From Anopheles merus (lineage: Eukaryota; Arthropoda; Insecta; Diptera; Culicidae): DNA of 64,000 nucleotides. The position numbers were made by a program, and so were the translations under genes. Under the pieces are notes generated by a model, which saw nothing but the letters and a program-made list of their open reading frames with translations, ran no database searches and was not told the origin of the DNA. Position 1 is the stretch's first letter, and each line of letters opens with the position of its first letter. The stretch lies in the NCBI RefSeq assembly GCF_017562075.2, contig NC_054083.1, forward strand, positions 48,703,942 through 48,767,941, in the 5' to 3' direction. Positions 11,263 to 22,900 of the stretch are shown here, in pieces.

Positions 11263-11580
11263 GTCTAGGCCAGGGGTTTCCAAACTACGGCCCTCGAGAG
11301 CCTATAATGCGGCCCGTGATGATGTTGTAAAGGATAATGTAAATATCATATATGTTTGACAGTTTCCATCATTTTTTTAAATTTTACTAAACCAAGACAA
11401 GAATCAAGTTACTATAAAAGAAAAATGCAGAACTTTAAAACATTTATTAAGTATTTTCTTGTCAAAACAAGTTTTAAACGTTCTCATTACCAAAAGTAAC
11501 GCGTAAATGGCCCTCAACAACGATATTTACGAAGAAATGCGGCCCGCGAACTGAAAAGTTTGGAGACCCCTGGTCTAGGC
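11263..11580. mobile_element. hAT MITE, 302 bp, with 8-bp target duplications
   Basis: The element itself is 11271-11572. It starts CAGGGGTTTCCAAACT and ends, read from the right, CAGGGGTCTCCAAACT: a 16-bp terminal repeat with one mismatch. GTCTAGGC flanks it on both sides (11263-11270 and 11573-11580). Subterminal GCGGCCCG motifs occur near both ends. There is no coding capacity. It is nested inside the larger hAT-like element. Confidence 0.9.
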
Positions 11581-11999
11581 GATCATAAAAACCTGTAGGA
11601 CGTTGGAGTTTAGAGGGCTTACCTTGGGTAGGAGGACATAAGTAAAATCCTTAAATGAGAAGTCGATAGATGATGGATGGGCTTAGTCCTATCCTGACAA
11701 TCCGAACAAATCTGACCTGCCATGATCGTTGTTGTTGGTTTTATCTATACTCAATAGAAGTTAAAGGTCGGAAAGTTATCGTTTTCGCTAAGCTAGTTAC
11801 GTTTGTCTTTTATGGACAAGAACGATGGTTCTAAACGATATTTTCTTTCCTACTTTACAATTTCCAGCTCGTGTTTCATAATACGGACGATTTGATTTAA
11901 AATCGTCATCGTGAGCATAACATGAAAACAATATTTTGCTTTTACGTTGGTTTACCTTTACAATGAATACTGAAGTACCGTCTGTCTTCGAATTACGGC

Positions 12000-12139
12000 C
12001 ACTTCATTTTCAATCGGTCAAAGCGATAACTTCTTGCACGCTGGAAAAACAATATTTTCATTCGAAAGTAACTGGAAATACCTTGTATTGCAGTATGTTT
12101 GTCTCAAGTAATCCACGGACCACAGGTTGGAGACCACTG
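12000..12139 (-). mobile_element. Fragment with one hAT-like end
   Basis: Read on the minus strand, position 12139 begins CAGTGGTCTCCAACCTGTGG and continues with sequence typical of hAT MITE ends. The octamer that would be the target duplication (CTTTAGAT, 12140-12147) is not found on the left, and no matching left end is seen. It is probably a truncated copy; the left limit is arbitrary. Confidence 0.4.
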
Positions 12140-13039
12140 CTTTAGATCAGCTGCTTTCTAAATGATCGAGCGGTGAGGGCCAGGAGAATGCATTTGTTTT
12201 ACACATATATTATTATATTATTACAGTTAATACACAAAATGATATGATATTTATGTTATTAAACAATGCGATTGGTTATTGGTTTTCTTAGATTATTATA
12301 TCATCCAAGCAAGTTTTAAATTCATTTTATTAAATTACAATAACTAAAATTGATTGTAAAGATTCTTCAATTAAGAGTCTGCAGCATAGTGTGCAAAAGT
12401 CATAAAAAGCTCAAAACAATAAAGCAAAATCGCAATATCGCTTCTTAACGTACCCTTCCTTCCATGTTTCAAATTGTTTTCTAGGATATATCTGGAGATG
12501 GTACAAAATAGTTAACAGCTGAAAAATATCGAGACAAACGTACAATCGTTCAGTACTATTATGAGGCCACGGACAAGTAAGGCCAGGTCAGACGAATTGA
12601 TAGTGCATTTCTTAAAAAAAAAGCTCCAAGAAAATCGTTGCATCCTTAAAAAGCAATAGAGTGTAACCATTGTTCTCGTAAAATCAACAGTTAGGTTTTT
12701 ATGGAATTATTCGTTTCTATTTTCTAATTTCTCCTCAAATTTGACCATATTGATTGGTCCGACAATCCATGTTATGGTGATCAAATTTGGAATAGTTCAA
12801 CGATATGAATTGTCATATTAAAATATGTTCAGTTAATTTTTAATAAATAGGATATTCCTATCTTTCAAAATCGCGCAAATATTTTCTCGGGCCTGACTGC
12901 ATATTGTGGTGGGCCGGACTTTGCCGATAGCTTAATTAGTTCAAATTTTACGCGATCATTCATATCGATATTTCCTTTCCGTCGACCCTTCCAAATTTGA
13001 CCCAAACCCTTCAACAGCTTGCCTTTCCACCATCACTTC

Positions 13040-15530
13040 GTCCAGTCCACAATTTTAACTGGGGCCCCAAAGGTTAGCCGGGGCACGAGTTCTTAGTTTT
13101 TGCGTGATAACATACACACAGGCCAAATTAAAAAACGCACATATCGACATCGGAATCGATTCTTGAATGAAACCTCAACAGATAAAAAGAGCGTGCTTGG
13201 TGTCAGCCAATTTTTCTTGCTTATTTCTACGGCTACGAACCGTTGTGTTGAGATCGGTTTCGGAGCCTTTTAATGTCGTATGTGCATGTAGTTTGTGTGA
13301 GGCATCTCTTGTAACGGATTTCGCTTTACCCAACTCGCGCGTAGCGTTCAATGCATTTGATCCAACGCTTTGGGCCATCGATGATGAAATGATATTGTGT
13401 TGAGCTCTGGGCATGTATCGCAGCGTTCTACGCTTCCAACTAAGGTGCACATGGTAAACAAAAATATTGCACATGTTAAAAAGGCAAATGTTTTCTGCTT
13501 CTGATAGTAAAATGCTTCTGATAAGTAAAATAAATATGCTTCTGATAGGTCTGGTAGTAATAGTAAATCTGATTGTAAACATAACCCCCGGGGAAAAATG
13601 GGGATATATTAGGTTGACAACATCAAATGGAAGGGGCCCCTCAATCGACCGAATCATCAACGGGGCCCCCAAATGGCCGAGGCAATGGAGATTGTTCTTC
13701 GTATTATGGCTGGATGTAGATGCATCTGTAACGGTTTTTGGTCTTGTTGTATTCGCAAAAATTGAAATAGTCGATAAAAACCATATATAAATGAACATGG
13801 TCCATAGGTTCCTTGAGTATTTTTATACCCTTCCCCCCTTCCTTCTAACTGAAACCTTTCCCATTTCCCCTTCTCTTCGGTCCACAAACTTGATGTGTTC
13901 GATTAGGGCCAAGAATGAAAATTTTAGTTTTTGCATTAAAAGACACACACAATCCACTATCCCAGGCCAGGAATGTGAATACCATTTTTCGTGTGAAACA
14001 GCTGTCTGCTTTCGACACAAAATCGCAAAGCGGTAGCAGGGCCCCGTATACAAGAACAAGACGGTTCATCCCAGCCAAGAGTGCACACAATGACATCGAT
14101 TTAACCATTTCTCGAATGAGACCTCAACCCACTGAAGGACCGTTGACCAAACGATCTTCCTAGACTTTTTAAAGCAACGCGAGCTTGGTGTCAATTTTTC
14201 CTGCGAATTTCTCCGGCTACGAGCCGGTGTATTGAAATTTTGTTTAGGGGCCTTTAAATTTTTGTCTGTGTATGATTTGTGATTGTGGCTGTTTCAACGG
14301 GTTTTCTTTGTGGTTAAACGCAGCGCTGTCCTGTGTTCCGTGCATTGGATTTTAGCAGCAAGTGTCTCCGCGTTTTTTTGGTGAGCTCGAGCACGGACCA
14401 TCCACACCAAGACACCAAATAGACGGGGCCCCTTATTGATGGGGCCCCTAATAGACGGGGACCCTTATTGATGGGGCCTCCTTACCGACGGGGCCCTTAC
14501 CGACGGGACCCCTTCATCGAAGAGTTCACATAATCGTTGAGGCCCCGTAAACCACCTTTGAGTTTTGGCTTCAGTATAGCTGTAACGGTTTTTTATTTTG
14601 TCTTCACGCAAAAAGTTGTATGTAAATACAACTATGTTCCTTTTTCGAGTTCCTTTTTGGACATATGAATACCACCCCTTCCCGATTTCCCCTATTTGTC
14701 AGTTGACCACAAAAGTTGAGTAGGACCCCGCGTGAAAATTTAAGGTTTTTCGTTAAAAGCAGGCACGCTCCACGATCTCAGGCTTGAGATGTGAATACCA
14801 TTTTTCGCGTGAAAACAGCTGTCTGTTTTCGGCACACATCTGCAAAACAAGTATAGGGGCCCCAGACAAGCGCAGGCACGTTTCATCCCAGCCAAATTGA
14901 AAAGCGCACACATCGATATCGATGGAATCGTTTCTCGAATGAAACCTCTACCCACTGGAGCACCGTTGCTTGCTTGATGTTAGTCAATTTTTCCTGCTAA
15001 TTTTACCGGCTACGAGTCGGTGTATTGATATTGTGTTTCGGGGTCTTTAAATTTTTGCTTGGGTGTGTTGTATGATTGTGTTGTGTAACGGGTTTTCGGT
15101 GGTAGTTAAGCGCAGCGTGCTGTGCATTCCATTTTAGCAGCAAGTTGCTCTGCGTGGTTTTGGGTTTGGGTGCTCGTGCACAGGCCACCCACACCAGCAA
15201 AAATTAACGGTTTCTCGCTCTGTCCAATACTTTGCGACAACGATGATGAGGTATTGATTTGAGCTGTGCGCGCATGTCGCAGCGTTCTTCGCTTGCGACT
15301 GTGATGCAAGTATTGGCAGATTTCTTAGAACATTTAATGTGCTGCTTTGAGTAGTATGGGGCCCCGGTATTTCAGTTCGGGCCCTTGACAAAATACAGTG
15401 AGTGAAGCGATGGGAAAAATGCATTAATTAAAAATGAGTCTTTTTGAAATAGATGGTAAAAGTCCCATCCAGAGGGGGGGGGGGGGTAGAATCGATACGA
15501 AGTCGAACATCCACAATGACGGGGCCCCCT
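13040..15530. repeat. Three diverged copies of a 0.8-1 kb repeat bounded by GGGGCCCC
   Basis: Corresponding landmarks recur in order: GGCTACGA(A/G)(C/T)CG at about 13228, 14215 and 15010; TTTCTCGAATGA or TTCTTGAATGA followed by ACCTC near 13160, 14108 and 14933; AAACAGCTGTCTG near 13997 and 14813; GCAGCGTTCT(A/T)CGCTT near 13419 and 15279. GGGGCCCC or near versions lie at or close to the joints (13060, 13635, 13661, 14040, 14428 onward, 14860, 15359, 15521). The copies differ by many substitutions and indels. Between copies, at 14425-14520, a short GACGGGGCCCCTTATTGATG-type motif is itself repeated in tandem. Confidence 0.75.
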
Positions 15531-15586
15531 AGATCGCCGGGGCCCCTGGCGGCCGCCCAGTCCGCCCACCGTTTAACGCGCCACTG

Positions 15587-15594
15587 GTCTTGTT
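15587..15594. repeat. Target site duplication of the hAT element, right copy
   Basis: GTCTTGTT, identical to 10650-10657. Confidence 0.88.
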
Positions 15595-18500
15595 GCGAAA
15601 GATAACACAACTTGAGTTCTGCCGCCTTGAGTTCGTCTACAGTGAGCGGTGGGATATCCTTAGCATGGACCTTGTTTCCTACGCAGCGCTTTGCGTTTTG
15701 TATAAAGCGCAAACAATGTGCAACAACTCTTTGCAGTTTGTGGTAGATCGAAAATCGTGAGAACAAACTGTTTCGAAATTCGCAGATTAATGCTGTGCTT
15801 GCAACCCGTGACGATAGTTTTTCTTCTTCTGCGCTCTCATCTTCGCTTGGTGATGGTGTGTTCTGTGGCCATTCTTCCGAGTTGCGTGCTAACCAATGTG
15901 GCCCGTGCCACCAGCGCTCACACACTAGCAACTTTTCCGGCGTTAAACCTCGCGAAATGTCGTCTGCTGGATTGTCCGAGCCTGGAACATGCTTCCAGCA
16001 TTGTATTCCAGCCGTGTGCTGAATTTTTGCAACCCTGTTTGCAACGAAGGGCTTCCATCGATTTGGTGCTGAATTCAGCCAGTGAAGGACAGTCATGGAA
16101 TCGGTCCAACAGATGGTGGTAGCAGAAATTTTCAGTGATTGCTGGACTTTCTCGTAAAGAAGTGTGGCTAGTCGTGCTGCACATAATTCCAATCGAGCTA
16201 TGGAATGTGAATTGGATAACGCAACGACCTTTGACTTGGCTGTTAGCAGCTGCACGGTGACTCCTTCCATGCTTTCAGCCCGAATGTAGCAACAAGCACC
16301 ATATGCTAGTTGTGATGCGTCAGCAAAGATATGAATTTGCAGACTTGTTGCCGTGCATTGCGATATGTACCGTGGGACTGTCAAATTGCGTAGTGAAGAT
16401 AATGTAGAGTGAAATTTCGACCATTCATGCTGTAAGTGCGATGGTAGCTCGCTGTCCCAGTCATATGCCTTTCCATGAATCTTGAGAGCCCATAGTTGCT
16501 GCATGAACATCTTTGCGATGATGATCGTTGGGCCCAGTAGCCCGAGGGGATCAAATATCTTGGCGATATATGACAAAATTAACCTTTTCGTCATGCTGGG
16601 TGTTGTAGGTGGTATCTCAATACGAAACCGTAGTGTATCAGTTGCCGGTTCCCAAACGATGCCTAGTGTGGATACTTGTTTCGAGCTCTTCCACTCGTGC
16701 GAGAGTTGTACCGCCACATCTTCTGAAGGAACGTTCTTCAATGCTTCGGAGCGGTTCGATGCCCATTTCTTCAGCGTGAAACCAGCTGAATTTAGCATGT
16801 CTGAGATTTGCCTTTGTATAACGATTGCTTCGGACAAATCATCGGTACCCGTTAGCAAATCATCTACGTAAAAATCGTTCATGACCGCGTTCATTGCCAA
16901 AGGATACTCTTCCTTGTGTTCAAGAGCAATCTGTTTGAGGGTCCTGGTTGCCAAAAATGGAGCAGAGGCTGTGCCGTACGTAACCGTCTGTAGCTCAAAG
17001 GTCGATATAGGATCTGCAGGATGTTCTCTGTACCGGATGCGTAGATAGTTACGGTCATGAGGGCTATGTAAAATTTGCCGATACATCTTCTCTACGTCTG
17101 CAGTGAGAGCAATGGCACGAGAACGAAACCGAAGGATAATCGATAAAAGATCTTCTTGAACGACTGGTCCCACTAAGAGTTTATCGTTCAATGAGTAACC
17201 ACTCGAAGTCTTACAGGATGCATCGAACACGACACGCACCTTCGTGGTTGTGCTTGACTCTTTAACGACAGCGTGATGTGGGAGGTAGTAATGCTCTACC
17301 GAATCGTTTGCAGGACTGGTAAGCCGCTTCATATGCCCCAAATGCTCATATTCTTTCATAAATTTCACATACTCTTCTTTCATTTTAGCATTGGTGTTCA
17401 ACCGCCGTTCGATAGAACGCAGTCTGCGATCGGCTATTTCCTTCGACTCTCCTAAAACGATATTAGGGTTGGAGTTAAATGGCAAACTAACGACATACCT
17501 TCCACTTGAGTTGCGAACAGTTGTTGCTGCGAAATGCTTCTCGCAAGCATTCTCCTCAACCGATAGCACAGGATCCTCGGCTATGGTTTCACTCTCCCAG
17601 AACCGCTGCATGGTCTCCTCCAGTGGGGTGTCGTATGCAGATAGATGGCACAGCCGCGGACCGACTGACGAATGATGAGTGTTGCCGGTGACAACCCAAC
17701 CAAAGTGGGTTTCGACCAGCCACGGTTTGCCTCTACCGATAGAGCACTTGCGACCGGTGTGGAGCTCCCAGAACGTATCGCCTCCGATGACGATGTCGAT
17801 TTGCCCCGGACTGTTAAAGGTGCTGTCCGCCAATGCCACGTCCGGCATTTTCCATGAAGAGACGTCCGTTGGTGATGTAGGGATGTTTGCGGATGGCGTG
17901 TCCAGAACCAAGAAAGTCATCTCCGTTGCGAAGGGTTGTGTCTTGGACTGAACGGTAGCGACGATGGAACCCTTGATCTGCTGTACTGCATTGCCGATGC
18001 CCGATACAGCGACGTTGACCCTTTTGCGACTCGTCAGCAGTTTCCGTGCGAACTCCTCAGCGATGAAATTCGACATGGATCCCGAATCCAACAACGCCCT
18101 TGCTTCATGGGTGTTCCCGTAGTCATCCTTGATCTGGATGTTTGCCGTCGCCAGAAACACATTGTCTTCATTCGACTGAGCTGACAATGTTACCGTTGCG
18201 GGTGGAGCATAGGGTGGTGAATGATGTAGAAGTGTGTGATGACGCTCACGACACGTGCGACACGAATAATCCGACTTGCACGCTCTAACCTGATGATTGC
18301 TGCTCAAACAGTTCCAGCACAGCCGCTTCGATGCGACGACGTCCCGTCGCTGTTGGACCTCCTTGGCGATGAACACTGGACAGTTGCGCAGTGTGTGGTC
18401 TTCGGAACACTCCAATGGACATTTTGGCTGTTGGGTGTGCGCAGTCGATGCAGCAGGAGCCGAGCGAGATGTAGCTGCATTCGCGATGAATCTTCGTTGC

Positions 18501-19441
18501 CCTGGTTGACGAATGAGACCGGCCACCTTGATACCACTAGCTGCTTGATCCTTCACGAAGTTGTTGGTCGATTTCAAGATTTGGATACGATCTTGCACGA
18601 AGTCGATCACATCCTTATATTTGTCCGTCGTGAAGTGCACGGAATGTTTCTCCCAAGCCAACAATGTCTCTCGATCCAACTTCATCAGCAGCATGTTTGA
18701 GAGGGGTGTGTCCCACGAGTCAACCGGTTCGTTCAGCTTTTTCAACCCGTTGACGAAGCGGGTGAATTCATCCACCAGGTGCGTGAGCTTGTCAACGCAC
18801 ACCAATTGCACTCCCGGAAGGTAGTGCAATTTGCGATAGTATTCGCGAATCAAAAGACGAGAATTGTCGTACCGTTTAAGAAGCGCCGCCCAGGTAACCG
18901 AATAGTTGTCCGCCGTTAAAGGTGTATGCTCGAAGGGTACCGCCGCGTCCCCCTTCAACGATGACAGTAAGTATTGTAGCTTCGCGATAGATGGAAGCTC
19001 GGCTGAAGCGTCGATCATTGCGATGAAGCGATCTCGGAAAGAAAGCCATTTTGTGTGATCTCCGTCAAATGTTGGAAGTTCGATTTTGGGCAAACGTAAA
19101 TTTGGCGCGTGGGGTCGACCGAATGCAAGCGTTGAGAAAGCCAAGCCCGTTGTATCGTTGAGCGAACCTTCTTCCTTTGGCTGTCTTTCCCGTAGAAATG
19201 ATTTTAGCTTGCGACAGCGTTCTTCAATGTCGATCCGTTCCATTATGCTGGCTTCGACCGCTTCGTCTTTATCTTCAAGCTCTTCCAGTTTCGAAACTGC
19301 GGTGAAAAACTCTTCCTTATGTTTCGCCAGATCTTCTAACACCTCCGGAATCTGCTTGGCATCATCACTCGAATATTTCGCCTGGAACCGTTCCAGCGAT
19401 TTTATGTTCTCCAGGGCGATCCTCTTTTCAGTTGCACTGCC
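15587..19441 (-). pseudogene. BEL gag-pol, 5' part: gag, protease, reverse transcriptase, RNase H
   Basis: This is the N-terminal 1250 or so residues of the BEL polyprotein. Residue numbers count from the first in-frame Met (19342). A charged coiled segment comes first, then a DUF1759-type gag region (LPKIELPTFDGDHTKW). Two Cys-rich zinc-knuckle-like segments follow (about 300-375, with CWNCLSSNH). The aspartic protease shows LLDSGS (Asp about 419). Reverse transcriptase has the Asp of TADVEKMYRQ and YVDD at 825-828. RNase H shows FADAS near 1004, an ELCAARLA Glu and a WTDS Asp. All catalytic residues are present and no internal stop is seen. The frame is open only from 19441, with no ATG before 19342. 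An upstream ATG at 19458 is in another frame and stops after 18 codons. The coding sequence runs into the hAT element at 15586 and there enters foreign sequence, ending at 15428. Confidence 0.92.
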
Positions 19442-19670
19442 TTAATTTTCTTATCCATTGCACAAAGAAAATACTGCGATATCACACGAAAATAACGAAC
19501 AAAGCGATGGCGCAAAATTCAAAATGATGGCGTGTAACCGACCGTTGCCCTTGATGCGGGGCGATATGCGATGGCGGGAATTGTCACGGAATGACTTGCA
19601 CACTTGACGACGAATACCGAATTCCACTCTTGATGCAGAATGAAACTTATTTCTTCTCCGTATATCACGA

Positions 19671-19687
19671 TCCGGCTCGAAGGACCA
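19671..19687 (-). promoter_or_regulatory. BEL primer binding site, tRNA-Tyr type
   Basis: The + strand reads TCCGGCTCGAAGGACCA, the 3' end of a eukaryotic tRNA-Tyr including CCA. It starts four bases inside the 5' LTR edge. On the element's own strand it is the complement, so tRNA-Tyr would prime minus-strand DNA synthesis. The tRNA identity rests on my knowledge of the tRNA-Tyr acceptor stem (CCTTCGA paired with TCGAAGG). Confidence 0.85.
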
Positions 19688-19691
19688 AAAA

Positions 19692-19952
19692 TGTGAAATA
19701 TATTCACGAAAAGGGGCTGGCTGTGATATTTGGAGGAAATTTGAATAGGAAAGTGTACACCTTTATCGCTGGTCGGTTTGCAACTGTATATTCGTTTGTC
19801 CTTTTTTGTATATAATAATTCATGCAGTTCATAGTTCAAGCAGATCGAGCAGTTTCTAACGTCGAGTAGTTTATAACCTAATCTTAGTTTCCTAACGCTT
19901 TGTTTTATGCAATTCAAATTTATGTTCGAAAATAATTATTCTAATTCCAACA
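19692..19952 (-). repeat. BEL 5' LTR (261 bp)
   Basis: The second copy of the 261-bp LTR, next to the primer binding site and the gag start, so it is the 5' LTR on the minus strand. It should carry the promoter. On the minus strand an AT-rich GGTTATAAAC lies in its centre, a possible TATA element, but this is weak. Confidence 0.93.
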
Positions 19953-19957
19953 CAATG
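19953..19957. repeat. Target site duplication of the BEL element, right copy
   Basis: CAATG, matching 8801-8805. Confidence 0.85.
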
Positions 19958-22900
19958 GTTGTAAGAGATTCACCCGTGTATGCGTGTGGCGTGGCGCAGG
20001 CAGGCAGGTTCGCTTCCTGCGTACGAGATGAAGTCGTGCGAAAAGTGCGTATTTCTTTTTGCACCTTACCGGGGAGAGGGAAAACGGAAGCGATGGCGGG
20101 TGGTTTGGGGAGGGTGTAAAAAAATCGATTTTACTGCCCCAACAAACGGCCGGTTCCTTCGGTTCCTTGAGTGGCGGCAGCGCTTTCTTAGAAGCGAAAA
20201 GAAAGGAAAGCATGCCGCGGGGAGCCGCGGGGTAGTGTGCGGTCGCTGACTTTGTTGGCATTTCTTTCAGTCCCGATGGATGATGAAGATGATGATGATG
20301 ATGATGGGGAGGGTTAGTGGGGTCATTTCCACCAGTTAGCACGCGGTTGGTAGGTTAATGTTGGCAGAATTGTGCGTGAAGTGGGCAGAAGGACACTTGC
20401 AGCGATGAAGATTTTCTATTGAAATTGAGCTGAGTTTGTATGGAAAAGTAAGAAAAGTCATATTTTGTTTCTTGTATACATAAATAGAGCATCAAAACTA
20501 TTCTTGAGTTGTGGCTCCTAAGCAGAAATGATTTTCCACACAATTTTCTATTATTTTCAAATCCTAACTGAAGGTTAAAGAAGGATTAAATGAAACGCAA
20601 TTCCGTTGTGAGTGGCCCCCGCAACATGATGCAAAGAACGAAAATAAAGCGCATTTTAATGAAGACGCATTTTTTCAAACTAAACCTTGCAATGATGGAC
20701 CGTTTCCAATGCTGTAAAAAATGCAAGAAAATGCATTTTCTTTAAATTAAAAAAAAAAACACACATAATAGAAGGGAAAAGGCACACGAACCGCTTCGCC
20801 CAAGTAATCCTCGCTCGTTCGTTCGCCCGCTCGCTGTGTGTGGATAATCAAACCACGCGGAGCGAAACATGATTCATCCCTTGTTGCGTGTGGTGGTGGT
20901 GGTTGATGCCCTGGGTAGGCATTTGCTGCCGATAGAAATCCTTACGCAAACACCAACACCATCAAAGCCTGCGCCACCAACCACTGCTGGCGGAGTGTGA
21001 GTATGTTTTGATCAGAATACAAACACACACACACACATACACACGCAAAAAGGAAAAAGGCAGTGGTGGAAAACTGTGGCGCCAGAAACCGGATGCATTC
21101 ATGCTAGAGTGTGTATCTGTGTGTGTGTGTTGGTGTAAGGACATACAATACTCTGCTTGCGTGTCAGCTGCTTGCAATTGAACCGGCAAACTGAAACGAA
21201 CCACACACACAACCATTCCCTCTTTCACTGTAGTGGTGCGTATACGGCTACCCAGTACGCAGCGGAAAACAAGTTTTCCCGGTTGCCGTTGGCAACCGCG
21301 TGAAATGCGAAACGCGCGTGGCTGTATCACGGGGGTTTATCCTTTCTTTTTTTTCGAAGCAGAGAGAGAGAAAAAAAGGGGACGAAAAGTTTTGTTTTCC
21401 ACCGTTCGTTCGTCTCAATTCAAGCAAGTGTGCGTGCGTGTGTATTTGTGCTGCATTCGAACGACACGGAAAAGCCAAACGAAATTCGCTAGAGCTAACT
21501 GGCTGGTGTGGTGTGTTGCTGCAGGACTTTATGGTGGGTTTTTGGTTCGAATCGGAAAAAGGGGGAATAGATTCTGTGTTTTGTTCCCCCATTTCGCTTC
21601 TCTTGCGGGCAAATGCATTCTGCTCTGCAATAGCACAGCACTGCACTGCTGCACAACGAGTGCATTGTGGATAGGAAAAATGCATCAGGCAGTGTTAGCT
21701 CATTTGCGGGCATTGGAAGAAGATAAGCGTGATTGATCTTTTTGCCAGCAAATGATGCATTTATTCATGGTTAGGATAATGAGCGATGAATAACAAATGT
21801 TTGAATAAATTTTACTAATAATTTATTCGGGTTGTACAAAGGTTTTTGTCCCTGCAAGCCAAACTTATCGAACAGAACTCGAATCTCCAACCCACAAACC
21901 ATAATTTTATATTCAATTTATAGATCTATTTCCCGATGCCCAATCGCCATAAAGCCTGTTCGCAAGCTGCATTTGCGAAAAATAGTTTAATACCGTCGTA
22001 AAAATACATTGTAAACATTGTCATCACAAGAACAAAACCACAGCCCAATCGGCAACTATTGAACGGGAAATTTTAATCTCTCAATAATAAAAAAAATACT
22101 GCCACGAAGGCGGGAAGTTTTATTGCGCATTTGGGGCTGTTGTGGTGCAGTTTCCGCTGGTACGCTGTGCGATTACTCACAGGATCGCTTTGCCGAAGAG
22201 TCAAACCAGAGCCCCGCGCATAAGCGCATAAAAACTTATTTCGATTATTAGTAATGAAAAAAACGGAAATGACCTAAGCAAAAAAAAAAGAAGAAGGTCT
22301 TCAAATGATCTGCAGCAGTAGTACTGGCACAAAGGATGTGAAATAAATGGAAACTACACTAACATCACAAACAAATCGTAAACGAAATCCTCCCACTAGC
22401 GTGAGGGAAGAGATGACTTGACACGGAAGTAAAACACACACACACACACACATTTGACCTAAAGCGTTGCGCATAACGCACGCGGTGCCGCTGCTGCTGT
22501 TTTGGGGCGTTATTATGGGAAATAATTTACGCATCAGCGGCAATGCAGCCCCGGCCGAGGTGATATTTTTCAGCCAAATTTCCATGGCAATCCATTATCC
22601 GGTGGCCCACTGTCAATCTGTGGTGGTGGTGGTGGTGTTGGTGTTGGGGGACTTTCCAGGTTTTGAACATTGCAGTCCAGTTTGTCGCGCGCTTTTTTTT
22701 TACTGTTTTCACTTCACAGCTTTAGCTGACATTGCACTAAAAAGCTGATTATGTCCGTCGTCCAAACAGTGAGCAATCAGCATTCGCATCATAACCATAA
22801 TCGCTTGCCCAACGTGAACCGTTTGGGACAAACAAAAACGGTGGAAAATGAGGAGAGAGAGAAAAAAAAGAGAAGGAAAACTCCCGCACACCCAACCAAC

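Larger units (their letters stand above)
10743..13040. other. AT-rich interior of the hAT-like element
   Basis: Apart from the nested MITE and the hAT-like end near 12139, this stretch is AT-rich with no coding frame I can support. GGCC-rich fragments near 12570-12600 and 12890-12920 resemble interior pieces of hAT MITEs, but they have no matching ends. Confidence 0.5.
10658..15586. mobile_element. Large non-autonomous hAT-like element, 4929 bp, inside BEL pol
   Basis: The termini are CAGTGGCGGGTCAA on the left and, read from the right end, CAGTGGCGCGTTAA: eight identical bases, then partial identity. Both ends carry GGGGCCCC motifs and then a long G or C run (G tract near 10729-10742 on the left, 15475-15486 on the right). 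The 8-bp duplication GTCTTGTT flanks it, as expected for hAT transposition. No hAT transposase motif appears in any internal frame, so movement must have been driven in trans. The interior contains a nested MITE, a second hAT-like end, an AT-rich middle, and about three diverged copies of a 0.8-1 kb repeat. It lies in the pol gene between reverse transcriptase/RNase H and integrase. Confidence 0.85.
8806..19952 (-). mobile_element. BEL/Pao LTR retrotransposon, complete insertion, interrupted by a hAT element
   Basis: This is a full LTR element on the minus strand: 261-bp LTRs at both ends, beginning TG and ending CA, flanked by CAATG on both sides. A tRNA-Tyr-type primer binding site follows the 5' LTR. 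A single gag-pol frame has the domain order gag, zinc knuckles, protease, reverse transcriptase, RNase H, integrase, which marks BEL/Pao as the family. No envelope-like frame is present after the integrase. The internal part without the 4929-bp hAT insertion is about 5.7 kb, a normal size. The LTRs look identical by eye, so insertion was recent. The copy is inactive because the hAT element splits pol, and possibly also because of a frame problem at the gag start. Confidence 0.93.

Noticed and set aside
13175..13798. A 207-residue open frame inside the hAT element as a possible transposase
   Set aside because: It has no hAT dimerisation motif, no DDE-like residues and no zinc finger, and it spans the repeat joints.
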